Shown: positions 8,921-17,260, counted from the first letter of the stretch. The stretch: DNA of 64,000 nucleotides from Pseudomonas uvaldensis (GCF_021271205.1 NZ_JAIWKS010000001.1:124001-188000), one strand, 5' to 3'. Numbers and translations are program-made. The notes: generated from the sequence alone by a model not told the origin.

Positions 8921-9337
8921 TCAGCCTGAAAGGGATGGGCCTTTTAGTTCGACCTGATTGCCATCGGGGTCGAAGCAATAGATTGATGGTCCATTCCCCT
9001 CAGCGCCGTATCGGGTGACCGCCTTATCAGCCTTAATTCCAGCCGCATGCAAGAAACCAAGAATGTGGTCTTCATCGAACGGAGCAATTCGCAGACAGAA
9101 GTGATCAACGTTCCGGTGTTGGGGGTCTGCAAGACCGCCACCTTGAAGGCCCAGCACGCCTCGTGCATCCACCAAATCAATCATCGATGCGCCAGCGCCC
9201 AGATGGATCATGCCGAGGTCGTCCCGTCGCTTTTTAATCTGGCACCCCAACATTTGGCTGTAAAAGTGCAGGCTCGCTTGCATGTCCTGGACACGCAAGA
9301 CGATATGATCCAAGTGCTTTATTTCAAACGGAAGCAT
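8921..9337 (-). CDS. VOC-family protein (glyoxalase/dioxygenase fold)
   Basis: The 138-residue protein is a single VOC domain with two beta-alpha-beta-beta-beta modules. His in LDHIVLRV and Glu in NQVELKGP are the likely metal ligands at the two ends, with His in VDHFCLRI between them. The family includes glyoxalases, ring-cleaving dioxygenases and fosfomycin-resistance enzymes; this member is not assignable. It is the last intact host gene before the prophage scar. Confidence 0.85.
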   Translation of the reverse strand: MLPFEIKHLDHIVLRVQDMQASLHFYSQMLGCQIKKRRDDLGMIHLGAGASMIDLVDARGVLGLQGGGLADPQHRNVDHFCLRIAPFDEDHILGFLHAAGIKADKAVTRYGAEGNGPSIYCFDPDGNQVELKGPSLSG

Positions 9338-9483
9338 AGTCCCACCTCCTTTGGAGTGTTGGCCTCTTGTCGGCGAATTCGTAGGAAATCGATTGTTCTC
9401 ACGAAGCTTATTCGTCAGACGAATTATGCAAATCTTAAGATATCAATTCTTGCCTTCCATGCGGTGCAGCAGCCCGGTGCCCA

Positions 9484-9564
9484 TTACTGAGGCCGTCCCA
9501 GGTGTTTGATCCATGCCAGCTTACGGTCGAAGGTCTGGCTTTCCTGATAAACTGTCCTCCCGTC
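9484..9564 (-). pseudogene. remnant of a dusA-type integrase N-terminus
   Basis: The minus strand reads DGRTVYQESQTFDRK, then LAWIK and a stop. This closely matches residues about 25-45 of the prophage integrase at 50830-51933 (DGKTVYQESQTFDRK). Only 26 codons remain, with a small internal deletion and no start codon. It has the same orientation relative to the adjacent att site as the intact integrase has to attR. It therefore looks like the leftover end of an earlier element that used the same target. Confidence 0.8.
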
Positions 9565-9571
9565 CGGAAAC

Positions 9572-9658
9572 CCAGTAAAGCCCGTGAACATTAGTCCATC
9601 CCGTTCTGAACTATCTCGCCGCTTCAGTGTGGCCCCGATGATGGATTGGACCGATTAA
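9572..9658 (+). pseudogene. displaced 5' end of dusA
   Basis: A frame opening at GTG 9584 reads (M)NISPSRSELSRRF, then SVAPMMDWTD and a stop at 9656. The intact dusA at 52036 reads VNIGSTRKGP-SRRF-SVAPMMDWTD over the same stretch. It is the dusA 5' end left behind on the left side when the prophage recombined into the gene. Upstream homology continues weakly to about 9572 with a small indel. Confidence 0.85.
9629..9654 (+). other. attL core
   Basis: These 26 bases are identical to 52108-52133 inside dusA. The match extends to 41 bases (9614-9654 against 52093-52133) with two mismatches. They encode the conserved VAPMMDWTD of dusA. The prophage lies between the two copies. Confidence 0.88.
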
Positions 9659-9707
9659 CCGCCGCCCACGCCGCCCTGCTTGTTTAGGTGCGCTATCCCC
9701 CCCTTTC

Positions 9708-9715
9708 TGTAGCAA
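9708..9715 (+). other. possible integrase arm-type site, left end
   Basis: TGTAGCAA here, with a related TTAGCAA a few bases on, recurs as an inverted pair beside the integrase start at 51940-51977. Such repeats at both ends of a prophage are typical of integrase arm-binding sites. The rest of 9655-9804 shows nothing else. Confidence 0.3.
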
Positions 9716-9804
9716 TTATTTAGCAATCGCAGCTCTAATTTTACCCAGGCAATCTGGCCGGAGACATAGGAGGCTCGCCAAAGGCCACGCTCTATAGGGA
9801 TGGG

Positions 9805-10389
9805 TTATGAGTTTCGTTGGGCTATATCTTCATCTATGGCTTTGCCCACCGCCATCGCGAATTCGCTAAATTCGTTCGCTAAGAGGTGTGCAGCAAATTG
9901 GGCGAATTTTTCTAGAACATCAATCGGCTCTGCGCTCGGAGTGGATGGCTTTGCACCTTCAATTCGCATAGCACTGAACAACGGGTGGGTCAGGAATATT
10001 TGCACGTCTTCGGCAGTCAGCATCGCCTCCAGCCTGTGCGCCAGTCGGTTCCGAACTGCATTGATCTGCCGAAGTCCAGAGACCAGGCCCCTGAGGCGAT
10101 CATGGCTTGTATCCAGCAGCGACAGCTTCTGCGCGAAAGTTAGCCTAGCCTGTGAGAGGTCACCGAGGCGAGGATTGGCTTTTGCGATGTGCTCGGTTAG
10201 GTAGTACTCAACGTACAAGTGCGACCGCAGGATCCGACCGATGTTAGTGACATCCAGCTCCCAGCGGCGGGTCATATCCGTGAGCTCTGTATTGATAACC
10301 TTTTGAAATCTCTCCAGGCCTCCGAGGTGTTCGATAGTCCTTTCAACTAGCCGTTGCATGTCATTTACCAGTGGCATTGGGATTCCCAT
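9805..10389 (-). CDS. HEPN-like protein of the left prophage arm
   Basis: The 194-residue soluble, mostly helical protein contains RNRLAH near residue 117. This fits the R-x4-6-H signature of HEPN ribonucleases, preceded by a helix (LRQINAVRNRLAHRLEA) as in that fold. It sits alone on the minus strand just inside attL, a position where phages carry accessory genes. Another in-frame ATG four codons later is an alternative start. HEPN membership is inferred from the motif and helical context only. Confidence 0.55.
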   Translation of the reverse strand: MGIPMPLVNDMQRLVERTIEHLGGLERFQKVINTELTDMTRRWELDVTNIGRILRSHLYVEYYLTEHIAKANPRLGDLSQARLTFAQKLSLLDTSHDRLRGLVSGLRQINAVRNRLAHRLEAMLTAEDVQIFLTHPLFSAMRIEGAKPSTPSAEPIDVLEKFAQFAAHLLANEFSEFAMAVGKAIDEDIAQRNS

Positions 10390-10885
10390 CGATTAAATTA
10401 ATTGATTGATAAGACACACACTACGGCAGTCTACGAACGATTTTTTTGGTTAGTATCCGAAAATGCCAGCGGTTCGGATATTCCAGTTCTACTTGAGTCG
10501 AATCGAATTCTGACCGCTGTGACCAGCAGCAACGGAGCGAAAGCAGTCGGTCGAGAACATCCGCTTGACGACAAGAAGCCGACCTTTATGGAAGGGTAAC
10601 AACCTCCACGGATTTAAGTACCTGTTGCATCTGAGTCAGTACTCCACGGGGCCGGAATGTCCTTTATTCGACCTGAGCAACGGGTCGATAAGCTCCAGCT
10701 ACCGAGGTTAGCATAGGGTCGCTCGTAAAGCGGTTTGCTCCATTTGGTCTTTTAGCGCTTGAGCGTGGCGGCCTCCAATCGCATTCTTTCCTCCCCTTCC
10801 TTTTTTGCTTCCATGAAGGCAATCTACCATCACCTGCCATGACCAGAGGCAGGATACTGTGCGGTCCTTCATGGAGTTTTAGGTT
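10390..10885. other. gene-poor stretch in the left prophage arm
   Basis: About 500 bases without a convincing gene. A 65-codon frame on the plus strand (10402-10599) lacks a ribosome binding site and family-like sequence. The last 30 bases must hold the promoter and ribosome binding site (GGAGTTTTAGG) of the following A/T-rich operon. Confidence 0.4.
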
Positions 10886-11347
10886 ATGGGAATCACTACC
10901 ACTTTAGTATCAGCACACTATGACCCAAGCCGGCTTACGTCCGACGTTGTGGTGCTGCCTGTTGCACACCTACAAAAAGATTTAACTATCTATCATTCTT
11001 CTGCGCCGTCTCTATTAAAACACCTACAGCGCAGCGGCATAACCTCTGATTACATAGATGAGCCTGAGTCTTTATATGAACAGAGATCGAATGATTGGTT
11101 CGGACCATCGCTGATGATCCTTCATTCCGTTTACACCTCCAATCCGGAAATTTTCAAGTTACTATTAGAAGCGCTCACGGGCCATTTAAAAAATCTATAT
11201 CCTTCCGATCCAACACCTAACCTCCGGGTACAAATCAGACTACATAAAGATGATAACAGCCAAACCACTGACGTTCAATTTGAAGGCGACCCAACACACT
11301 TCCCCGCTCTTCTAAAAACGCTGGAGAAAACATGGAAAGAAAAATAA
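10886..11347 (+). CDS. unknown protein, first gene of an A/T-rich cassette
   Basis: The 153-residue protein is not recognised. It is soluble, with a beta-rich first third (VVVLPVAHLQKDLTIYHSS), a helical middle (IFKLLLEALTGHLKNLY) and a beta-like end (LRVQIRLHKDDN). The start at ATG 10886 has a GGAGTTTTAGG purine site in front. Base composition is clearly A/T-rich compared with the structural phage genes. Its last 16 bases overlap the next gene, so the two are translationally coupled. Confidence 0.7.
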   Translation: MGITTTLVSAHYDPSRLTSDVVVLPVAHLQKDLTIYHSSAPSLLKHLQRSGITSDYIDEPESLYEQRSNDWFGPSLMILHSVYTSNPEIFKLLLEALTGHLKNLYPSDPTPNLRVQIRLHKDDNSQTTDVQFEGDPTHFPALLKTLEKTWKEK

Positions 11348-12129
11348 GTAAAGTCAAAGCAACTAAACTCGGCTTCAACGAAATAGATGAAGCCTTTTCA
11401 AAAACCTTAAAAAAGCAATTACTTGATCTCTACCCAACCACATCAAAAAAAATCATTAAAGACAGACTACACGAGCTATCCCCGCTAATTGAAGTTCATC
11501 GAAACTACAAATACCAAGCAATTCAAAGAGAAGAAGAGACTGAAGCCAACGTTTTCTTTTTAATGCAATGCATACTTTCCTCGATCCACTCTGCATTCCT
11601 AATGATTAAGCTTCACAAAGATGAGCAAAATCTGGATTCTTGGTGTAGTTTAATTGACGCTATAGAATATATCGACATCGCAACCAGGGTAGCACATAAG
11701 CTAACCATTAACGCCTGCACACACATCAAACAAGAGATAGCTGAAAATCACGCCATTTTTATCATCAAGAAAAGACTTGATTTATTTTCACATGGCTTAT
11801 TCAGACCTGACATGATCTTTACTAGCCCCGGAATTATCGAATCAATTGGCGATTGCTCAATTTGTGGTTTGCCATTCCAAAAGTGCGACCACTCCGAGGG
11901 CGATATAGTAATGGGCAGATTCTGCCAGAGAATCAATAGAAAAATAATCCATGCCGATCATTCTGCTATTGTCGAGAACCCTAAAGATAGGCGCTGCATT
12001 TTTACATCCTCGTTTAATCTCGACAACGTATCAATCGACTTTTTCAGTAGAGAGCCAACGCCTCAATCCAGAGCAAACAACACTTACGAGGCAATAATTC
12101 AACACTTAAAAGGTATTAATTTAAGATAA
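11332..12129 (+). CDS. unknown protein with a cysteine knuckle
   Basis: The 265-residue protein has a helical N-terminal two-thirds. A CSICGLPFQKCDH segment near residue 177, plus a later Cys in GRFCQRI, could bind zinc. It begins inside the end of the preceding gene. The A/T-rich composition is shared with both neighbours. No enzyme motif is visible. The coupling to its neighbour suggests the two products work together. Confidence 0.7.
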   Translation: MERKISKVKATKLGFNEIDEAFSKTLKKQLLDLYPTTSKKIIKDRLHELSPLIEVHRNYKYQAIQREEETEANVFFLMQCILSSIHSAFLMIKLHKDEQNLDSWCSLIDAIEYIDIATRVAHKLTINACTHIKQEIAENHAIFIIKKRLDLFSHGLFRPDMIFTSPGIIESIGDCSICGLPFQKCDHSEGDIVMGRFCQRINRKIIHADHSAIVENPKDRRCIFTSSFNLDNVSIDFFSREPTPQSRANNTYEAIIQHLKGINLR

Positions 12130-12193
12130 CAAATCACCCTGCCAGCACACCCATGTAGAGAAAATACAATACCGATTATTTAAGGAGCCCTAC

Positions 12194-13516
12194 ATGAGGC
12201 AAGGAAATGCTACTTTTAGACGTGCTCATCCAAGCTGGGCTAACGCTTGTGTCGGTGAGAACGGCGATCCAGGATACGTTGAGTACTCTAAAGGATTTTC
12301 TAAGGCTGCAAATATTCTTATTAATGCGGTCCTGGAGGACCACTCAATTCACTTAACGACAGACATCTTTGTCTATCCGATATGCTTCAATATGCGACAC
12401 TCTGTCGAATTGCGCCTAAAGGGTGCTATATCAGCTCTACAAACTCTAGCAGCGCTCAAAAAAAGAGTTATCAATTTTGATTTTGTGGGATCCCATGACA
12501 TTAATAAAATTTGGACTTTTTTCAAGACCGAATCCGAGAATCTGGACAGCCGATTCCAAAAAATAAACAACCTGTTAGAACCCACAATACTCGACATAGC
12601 AGAAGTCGACCCATCAGGACAAACATTCAGATACCCATTTAGCACTCAATCGACAAAACATCTATCAGAAGTCGCCCTAATTAACTTCGTAGTACTCAAC
12701 GAGAAATTTAGTGATTTGGAAAAAAACCTTGACGAATTATTGAAAATCTATGAATGGCTTGAACACGAATATAATCAAAGCAAGCCCTCCGCACTGCACA
12801 GAAACCAGATATTTTTTCTAGCAAAGGAGCTTCCCAATAGAAGCACTTGGAACAATGAAAACTTCGCCATCACAAAAAATTCGATCAGAGCAAGATATAA
12901 TCTCTCCAGCAACGCACTCTCAAAGATATTGAATCTAATCCAAGACCACTACACGCTCGCCCCACTCATTGGCCTTTGTAAGCCACTCGCAGGAATCGAA
13001 ATCCCCCTTCTCATCGATATCTGTGACATTTGGGTAGAATTCAATGAAGATATTAAGAACTCAGACAGCGAGCCGGAGTCAACAATCACCTATGCCGAGC
13101 TGATTAGAGGGGTGCTTATCCAAAGAGATTCCGCATGGAGCAAATTACAACATCTCGTCACCCCTGAAGTTACTGCAGGTCTTCATGCATTATTTTACTT
13201 CGCCTACGATTACGCATTCACTGAATACTATGAGTCGTTGTATGCAGGTTATCTGCCGGAGATACGCGGCGAGATCGACCACGGTCAGCAGTCAATCCGA
13301 GAGCAGTTCATGCATGTTTTTGACAAAACCAATTTTCTTCATCACCTCGTGCAGTCGCTCTACGCCCTGGGTCACCGCACCACAGCCGAGCAGATCATTG
13401 CCAAGCACGATATCGCTCACGCATTTCACTGGCTCGATAATGCACGAAGCGGCGAATTATTTATGCCTCCTGATTTCGCTCAATACCCTACAGAAATCCT
13501 TGCCGACAACTACTAG
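12194..13516 (+). CDS. unknown 440-residue protein with a HEPN-like helix motif
   Basis: It follows the preceding pair by 64 bases with its own AAGGAG site. The sequence is almost entirely helical. Near residue 67 it carries MRHSVELRLKGAI, which resembles the His-x-x-Glu-Leu-x-Leu-Lys helix found in many HEPN-fold proteins. I see no membrane segment or Walker motif. The first two-thirds are A/T-rich and the last third closer to the phage average, so the 3' part may have been exchanged. Function is unknown; accessory (defence or lysogenic conversion) is a guess from position. Confidence 0.7.
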   Translation: MRQGNATFRRAHPSWANACVGENGDPGYVEYSKGFSKAANILINAVLEDHSIHLTTDIFVYPICFNMRHSVELRLKGAISALQTLAALKKRVINFDFVGSHDINKIWTFFKTESENLDSRFQKINNLLEPTILDIAEVDPSGQTFRYPFSTQSTKHLSEVALINFVVLNEKFSDLEKNLDELLKIYEWLEHEYNQSKPSALHRNQIFFLAKELPNRSTWNNENFAITKNSIRARYNLSSNALSKILNLIQDHYTLAPLIGLCKPLAGIEIPLLIDICDIWVEFNEDIKNSDSEPESTITYAELIRGVLIQRDSAWSKLQHLVTPEVTAGLHALFYFAYDYAFTEYYESLYAGYLPEIRGEIDHGQQSIREQFMHVFDKTNFLHHLVQSLYALGHRTTAEQIIAKHDIAHAFHWLDNARSGELFMPPDFAQYPTEILADNY

Positions 13517-13546
13517 AACTTCATATGTACAGCATCACTGAGTGGT

Positions 13547-14824
13547 TTAACGACAAAAAATTTTCCATAGCTGATCTAACTTCGTTGTATAGCTTCGACT
13601 CATCATTTCTCGGCGCATTCCCCAGTCTGGGTCGGCGGGTACACTAGCTGATCGGAGCGTCCCCCTGCCCCACCGACCATTGATCTGATCCAGCACGGCC
13701 ATCAGCCTCGCGGTGTCAGTTGTCTGGGAGACGGCGAACAGATCGTCGGTGTATCCCCCCTGCTGACACAGGTCCATCAACAGCACCTCAGCCTTGCTGT
13801 ACTTGAAGTCCGACCTAAACACTCGATCAAGTGCGTCCACTGCTGCCTTGGTCAGCAAACGCACATCATCAGTCGGGTACGGTAGGTCTATCAGCACACC
13901 GTTGGCGTACTTTGCCTCCTCCGGATTGAACATGCCGGTGCGGATGCTGACGCGGATCTTCTTGCACAGCGACTTCTGCACCCTGAGCTTTTCCGAAGCA
14001 CGCATCATGTAGGTGGCCACCGCTTCCTTGATTGGTGCCAGCTCCGTGAGGCGTTTACCGAACATCCGGCTACAGCAGATCTCCTGCTTCGGCGGGTTCG
14101 GCTCATCCAGCTCCAGGCATGGCGTGCCGCCCAGCTCGCGGGCGGTCTTCTCGATCACCACGCTGAACTTCTTGCGCAGTGTCCATGGGTCAGCCTTCGC
14201 CAGGTCCATCGCTGTCTTGATGCCCATGGCGTCTAGGTGCAGTTTCATCTTGCGACCGACGCCCCAGACCTCGGCCACGTCCGTATTGCGCAGCACCCAG
14301 TCACGCTTGAACTGGTCGCAGATATCAACCACGCCGCCCGTTTGCACCTGGAGTCGCTTGGCCGTGTGATTCGCCAGCTTCGCCAGGGTTTTCGTGTGAG
14401 CGATCCCTACCCCAACCGGGATGCCGGTGCAGCGCAGCACCTGGCTGCGGATCTTCCGGCCGAGGGCATCCCGACCGTCAATGCCGGTCAGATCTGCGAA
14501 GGCTTCATCAATGCTATAGACTTCGACGGCCGGCACCATCGATTCAATTAGAGTCATCACGCGCTCGCTCATGTCTCCATAGAGCGCGTAATTAGACGAG
14601 AACGGGACGATGCCGTGCTTCTGCAGCTTGTGCTTGATTTGGAAATACGGCTCGCCCATTTTCACGTAGGGCTTGGCGTCATAGCTTCGGGCGATCACAC
14701 AGCCATCGTTGTTGCTCAGCACCACGATGGGTACGCGGGCCAGGTCCGGGCGGAACACTCTTTCGCAACTGGCGTAGAAGCTGTTGCAGTCGATCAGGGC
14801 GAAAACTGGCTGAGTTTTAGACAT
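13547..14824 (-). CDS. umuC: Y-family DNA polymerase V subunit UmuC
   Basis: The 425-residue protein has the Y-family palm: Asp in ALIDCNSFYASCER, then SIDEAF with the second catalytic acidic pair. A helix-hairpin-helix thumb follows (NTDVAEVWGVGRKMK). UmuC of this length with a C-terminal DUF4113-like end is typical. It overlaps the 3' end of umuD by 8 bases, as in the classical umuDC operon. With UmuD' it would form a translesion polymerase after SOS induction. This is a prophage copy. Confidence 0.93.
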   Translation of the reverse strand: MSKTQPVFALIDCNSFYASCERVFRPDLARVPIVVLSNNDGCVIARSYDAKPYVKMGEPYFQIKHKLQKHGIVPFSSNYALYGDMSERVMTLIESMVPAVEVYSIDEAFADLTGIDGRDALGRKIRSQVLRCTGIPVGVGIAHTKTLAKLANHTAKRLQVQTGGVVDICDQFKRDWVLRNTDVAEVWGVGRKMKLHLDAMGIKTAMDLAKADPWTLRKKFSVVIEKTARELGGTPCLELDEPNPPKQEICCSRMFGKRLTELAPIKEAVATYMMRASEKLRVQKSLCKKIRVSIRTGMFNPEEAKYANGVLIDLPYPTDDVRLLTKAAVDALDRVFRSDFKYSKAEVLLMDLCQQGGYTDDLFAVSQTTDTARLMAVLDQINGRWGRGTLRSASVPADPDWGMRREMMSRSYTTKLDQLWKIFCR

Positions 14825-15242
14825 GGCTGCGCACGCTGCAGGTGATGACGCCCCAGATGACCAGCTCGTCGCCCTCGAGCACGTACCTCGGTGGGTACTT
14901 TGGGTTCTCCGACAGGAGAATCACCTCCTTTCCGCGTATGCAAAGGCGTTTGCACACGGGTTCATTGTTCAGCAGCGCCACGACGATGTGGCCATGCGCA
15001 GGCTCCATCGCACGGTCGACAACGGCTAGGTCCCCTTCAAAGATCCCAGCGCCCTGCATGCTTTCCCCGGCAATCGAAACCAGGTAGACATGCGGGGCGC
15101 GAATGTTCAGAACCTCATCCAATGAGATGTGCGCTTCGATGTGGTCGGCAGCCGGGGAAGGAAACCCGGCGGGCACACGAAACGAACACAAGGGCAGCTT
15201 CAAGCCACCCTCGGCAATAGGGCCTAGAATTGAATAGCTCAT
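14817..15242 (-). CDS. umuD: UmuD-like S24 self-cleaving protein
   Basis: The 141-residue protein has the serine-lysine dyad at Ser61 (in IAGESM) and Lys98 (in VCKRL), matching E. coli Ser60 and Lys97. The expected cleavage bond is Ala25-Gly26 in VPAGFPSP. ATG 15242 was chosen because the MSYSILGP start gives the normal UmuD length. RecA filament should trigger cleavage to UmuD'. A near-perfect LexA box lies 19 bases upstream. Confidence 0.92.
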   Translation of the reverse strand: MSYSILGPIAEGGLKLPLCSFRVPAGFPSPAADHIEAHISLDEVLNIRAPHVYLVSIAGESMQGAGIFEGDLAVVDRAMEPAHGHIVVALLNNEPVCKRLCIRGKEVILLSENPKYPPRYVLEGDELVIWGVITCSVRSHV

Positions 15243-15260
15243 GACGCACGATCCAAAATA

Positions 15261-15276
15261 CTGTACGAACATACAG
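15261..15276. promoter_or_regulatory. LexA (SOS) box of prophage umuDC
   Basis: CTGTACGAACATACAG matches CTG-N10-CAG. It lies between umuD (minus) and the SRAP gene (plus), so LexA could repress both. Confidence 0.88.
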
Positions 15277-15339
15277 TTAACTTTGTACAAGGTTCGCGGT
15301 CAATTTTGTATAAGAAAAATCTGACAGGCGGGACAGCTC

Positions 15340-16041
15340 ATGTGCGGGAGATTCGTGCAGTACGAGGGGATGGCGGTGTTTATGGAGGAGCTTGGTCCTC
15401 AGCTGCCATTATTCGGCGGGTACGATGCAGAGCCGATCAACCGGTACAACATAGCGCCGACGACCCGCGTGCAGATCCTGCATAGCACGGAGGCCGGCGT
15501 CCACGTTACGCCAGTTAAATGGGGTTGGGCGCCCTTTTGGGCGAAGGGGAAACGTCCAGATCCAATCAACGCCCGGATCGAGACGGTTACGGCGGGGAAG
15601 TTTTTCAAACAGCTTTGGCCGGCCGGGCGTGCACTGGTTCCCAGCGAGGGATGGTATGAGTGGGTTAAAGATCCCGAGGATCCTAAGAAAAAACAGCCCT
15701 ACTTCATTCGCCTGAAGGACCAACGGCCGATGTTTTTCGGTGCTCTGGCGCAAGCTCGCCCAGGCCTGGAGGAGCGAGACGGTGACGGCTTCGTCATCAT
15801 TACCGCGTCCTGCGATCAGGGTATGGTGGATATCCATGATCGCAGGCCATTGGTGTTATCCCCTGAGCAAGCTCGGGAATGGCTGGATCCGGATCTAAGT
15901 CCAGGACAGGCGGAACAAATTGCGAAGGACCATTCTCGGCCCGAGTCGGACTTTGAATGGTATCCGGTAGGCAAGGCCGTGGGGAACGTAAAAAACCAGG
16001 GCGCACAGTTGCTGCTACCCTGGCGTTCAGAGGACGACTAA
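15340..16041 (+). CDS. SRAP-family abasic-site protein (YedK/HMCES-like)
   Basis: The 233-residue protein starts MCGRFVQYEG; Cys2, exposed after removal of Met, forms the covalent link to abasic sites in single-stranded DNA. Other family hallmarks are NIAPTT-type RYNIAPTTR, the WGWAPFWAK segment, ARIETV, and the C-terminal MVDIHDRRPLVL, which contains the active His. It is divergent from umuD and shares its SOS control region, which suggests damage-inducible expression in the lysogen. Confidence 0.92.
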   Translation: MCGRFVQYEGMAVFMEELGPQLPLFGGYDAEPINRYNIAPTTRVQILHSTEAGVHVTPVKWGWAPFWAKGKRPDPINARIETVTAGKFFKQLWPAGRALVPSEGWYEWVKDPEDPKKKQPYFIRLKDQRPMFFGALAQARPGLEERDGDGFVIITASCDQGMVDIHDRRPLVLSPEQAREWLDPDLSPGQAEQIAKDHSRPESDFEWYPVGKAVGNVKNQGAQLLLPWRSEDD

Positions 16042-16229
16042 GCCTGCCTGCGTTGGTCAAGGAGACGAGCTGCCTCAGGAAACCCCACCCAGCGTGTATT
16101 CTGATCCAATCCTCGCCCAGCCAGTATCACGCTGGCCCAATGGTTGAGATCAACCTCACCGCGTGCCACGGCTGCCAGCAGCTCGGAGGGGAAGATGTTC
16201 ATGTACTTATCAGCGGTTTCGGGTTCCAT
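16038..16229 (-). CDS. small unknown phage protein, 63 aa
   Basis: The MEPETADKYMNIFPSELLAA start was chosen over an upstream in-frame codon whose extension is not protein-like. It is a small helical soluble protein with a possible DNA-contacting C-terminus (GFPEAARLLDQRRQA). It overlaps the convergent SRAP gene stop by 4 bases and lies 83 bases after the end of the Dam-type methylase on the same strand. Confidence 0.6.
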   Translation of the reverse strand: MEPETADKYMNIFPSELLAAVARGEVDLNHWASVILAGRGLDQNTRWVGFPEAARLLDQRRQA

Positions 16230-16312
16230 AGGGCATGTCCTTTGTTTGCGTGACCACAGTAACGCTCCAGCGTAATCACATAGCAAGCGGATCAGATCGA
16301 GCGCGACAACCA

Positions 16313-17107
16313 TTAAAACAGCCCTCCTAACGCGGCCGGCTCCCAGTTCATGATCACCAATTCACCGCTGACCTCGGCCTTACCCTGACGCTGGTTCGTG
16401 TTGCTGTACCGAATGTCCAAGGTTTCGAAGTGGAAGCCCTCGAACACGCGCCGAATATCCGGGTGGTCGTTGATGCTGACCATCACCTTGCCTTTGCAGC
16501 GGCGCATGAAATCAGCCATCCGCTGGTAGTTCTCGAACGAAAAGTCCACGCCATAACCGGCGGTCTGCCAGTACGGCGGGTCCATGTAATGGAACGTATG
16601 AGCGCGGTCGTAGCGCTCAGCACAATCAAGCCAGGGGAGGTTTTCGACGTAGGTCCCGGACAGGCGCTGCCAAGCGGCCGAGAGGTTCTCCTCGATCCGT
16701 AGCAGGTTGATGGCCGGGCCAGTGGTCGCGGTGCCGAACGTCTGCCCGCTGACCTTGCCGGCGAAGGCATGGTGCTGCAGGTAGAAGAACCGGGCGGCGC
16801 GCTGGATGTCGGTGAGGGTTTCAGGACGGGTCATTTTCTGCCACTCGAACACCTGGCGGGAGCTGAGCGCCCATTTGAACTGGCGCACGAATTCTTCCAG
16901 GTGGTTCTGCACGACGCGATAGAGCGTCACCAAGTCGCCGTTGATATCGTTCAGGACTTCGACAGGTGCGGCTTGGGGACGCATGAAGTAAAGCGCGGCA
17001 CCGCCGGCAAAGACTTCGACGTAGCATTCGTGGGGCGGAAAAAGCGGAATGAGACGGTCGGCAAGGCGGCGTTTGCCTCCCATCCAGGGGATTATTGGTG
17101 ATGACAT
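16313..17107 (-). CDS. Dam-type DNA adenine N6-methyltransferase
   Basis: The 264-residue protein is a D12-class adenine methylase. It has the SAM-binding motif I region (FAGGAALYF), the N-terminal MGGKRRLADRLIPLFP that opens this family, and the catalytic DPPY in YMDPPYWQTAGY. There is no linked restriction gene, so it is an orphan methylase, as is common in phages; it may shield phage DNA or affect packaging. The recognition sequence cannot be read here, and GATC is only the family default. Confidence 0.9.
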   Translation of the reverse strand: MSSPIIPWMGGKRRLADRLIPLFPPHECYVEVFAGGAALYFMRPQAAPVEVLNDINGDLVTLYRVVQNHLEEFVRQFKWALSSRQVFEWQKMTRPETLTDIQRAARFFYLQHHAFAGKVSGQTFGTATTGPAINLLRIEENLSAAWQRLSGTYVENLPWLDCAERYDRAHTFHYMDPPYWQTAGYGVDFSFENYQRMADFMRRCKGKVMVSINDHPDIRRVFEGFHFETLDIRYSNTNQRQGKAEVSGELVIMNWEPAALGGLF

Positions 17108-17121
17108 TTATAGCAAGACCT

Positions 17122-17150
17122 TTGCTGTATGAATAGACAGGTGCTAGGCT
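17122..17150 (+). promoter_or_regulatory. possible sigma-70 promoter for a small RNA
   Basis: TTGCTG, a 17-base spacer and TAGGCT form a plausible -35/-10 pair on the plus strand. It is followed about 65 bases later by a strong terminator and no good open frame. Confidence 0.35.
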
Positions 17151-17156
17151 CGCCTC

Positions 17157-17260
17157 GCTTTGTGCACGAAGCAGGAGCCTTGGCTGGACTTGCAGGAATG
17201 ATCTGCTGGAACGGCGACTGGACTGAGTGTTGGCGCACTCAGCCCAGTCGCTCCTTTTTT
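17157..17260 (+). ncRNA. candidate prophage small RNA of about 105 nt
   Basis: The interval between the Dam-type gene and the membrane-protein gene has a possible promoter at 17122-17150. It ends in a strong intrinsic terminator on the plus strand. No protein-like frame lies between them, so the most economical reading is a short transcript. It also contains a weaker self-complementary stretch around CAGGAGCC...GGAATGATCTGCTGG. This is an inference from layout; no RNA family was recognised. Confidence 0.35.
17214..17260 (+). terminator. strong intrinsic terminator
   Basis: GCGACTGGACTGAGTG (17214-17229) pairs with CACTCAGCCCAGTCGC (17236-17251), one mismatch in 16, loop of 6, followed by six T on the plus strand. 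No plus-strand gene ends here. Confidence 0.8.

Noticed and set aside
10402..10599. 65-codon plus-strand frame after the HEPN-like gene
   Set aside because: No ribosome binding site, no family-like sequence and no operon neighbour.
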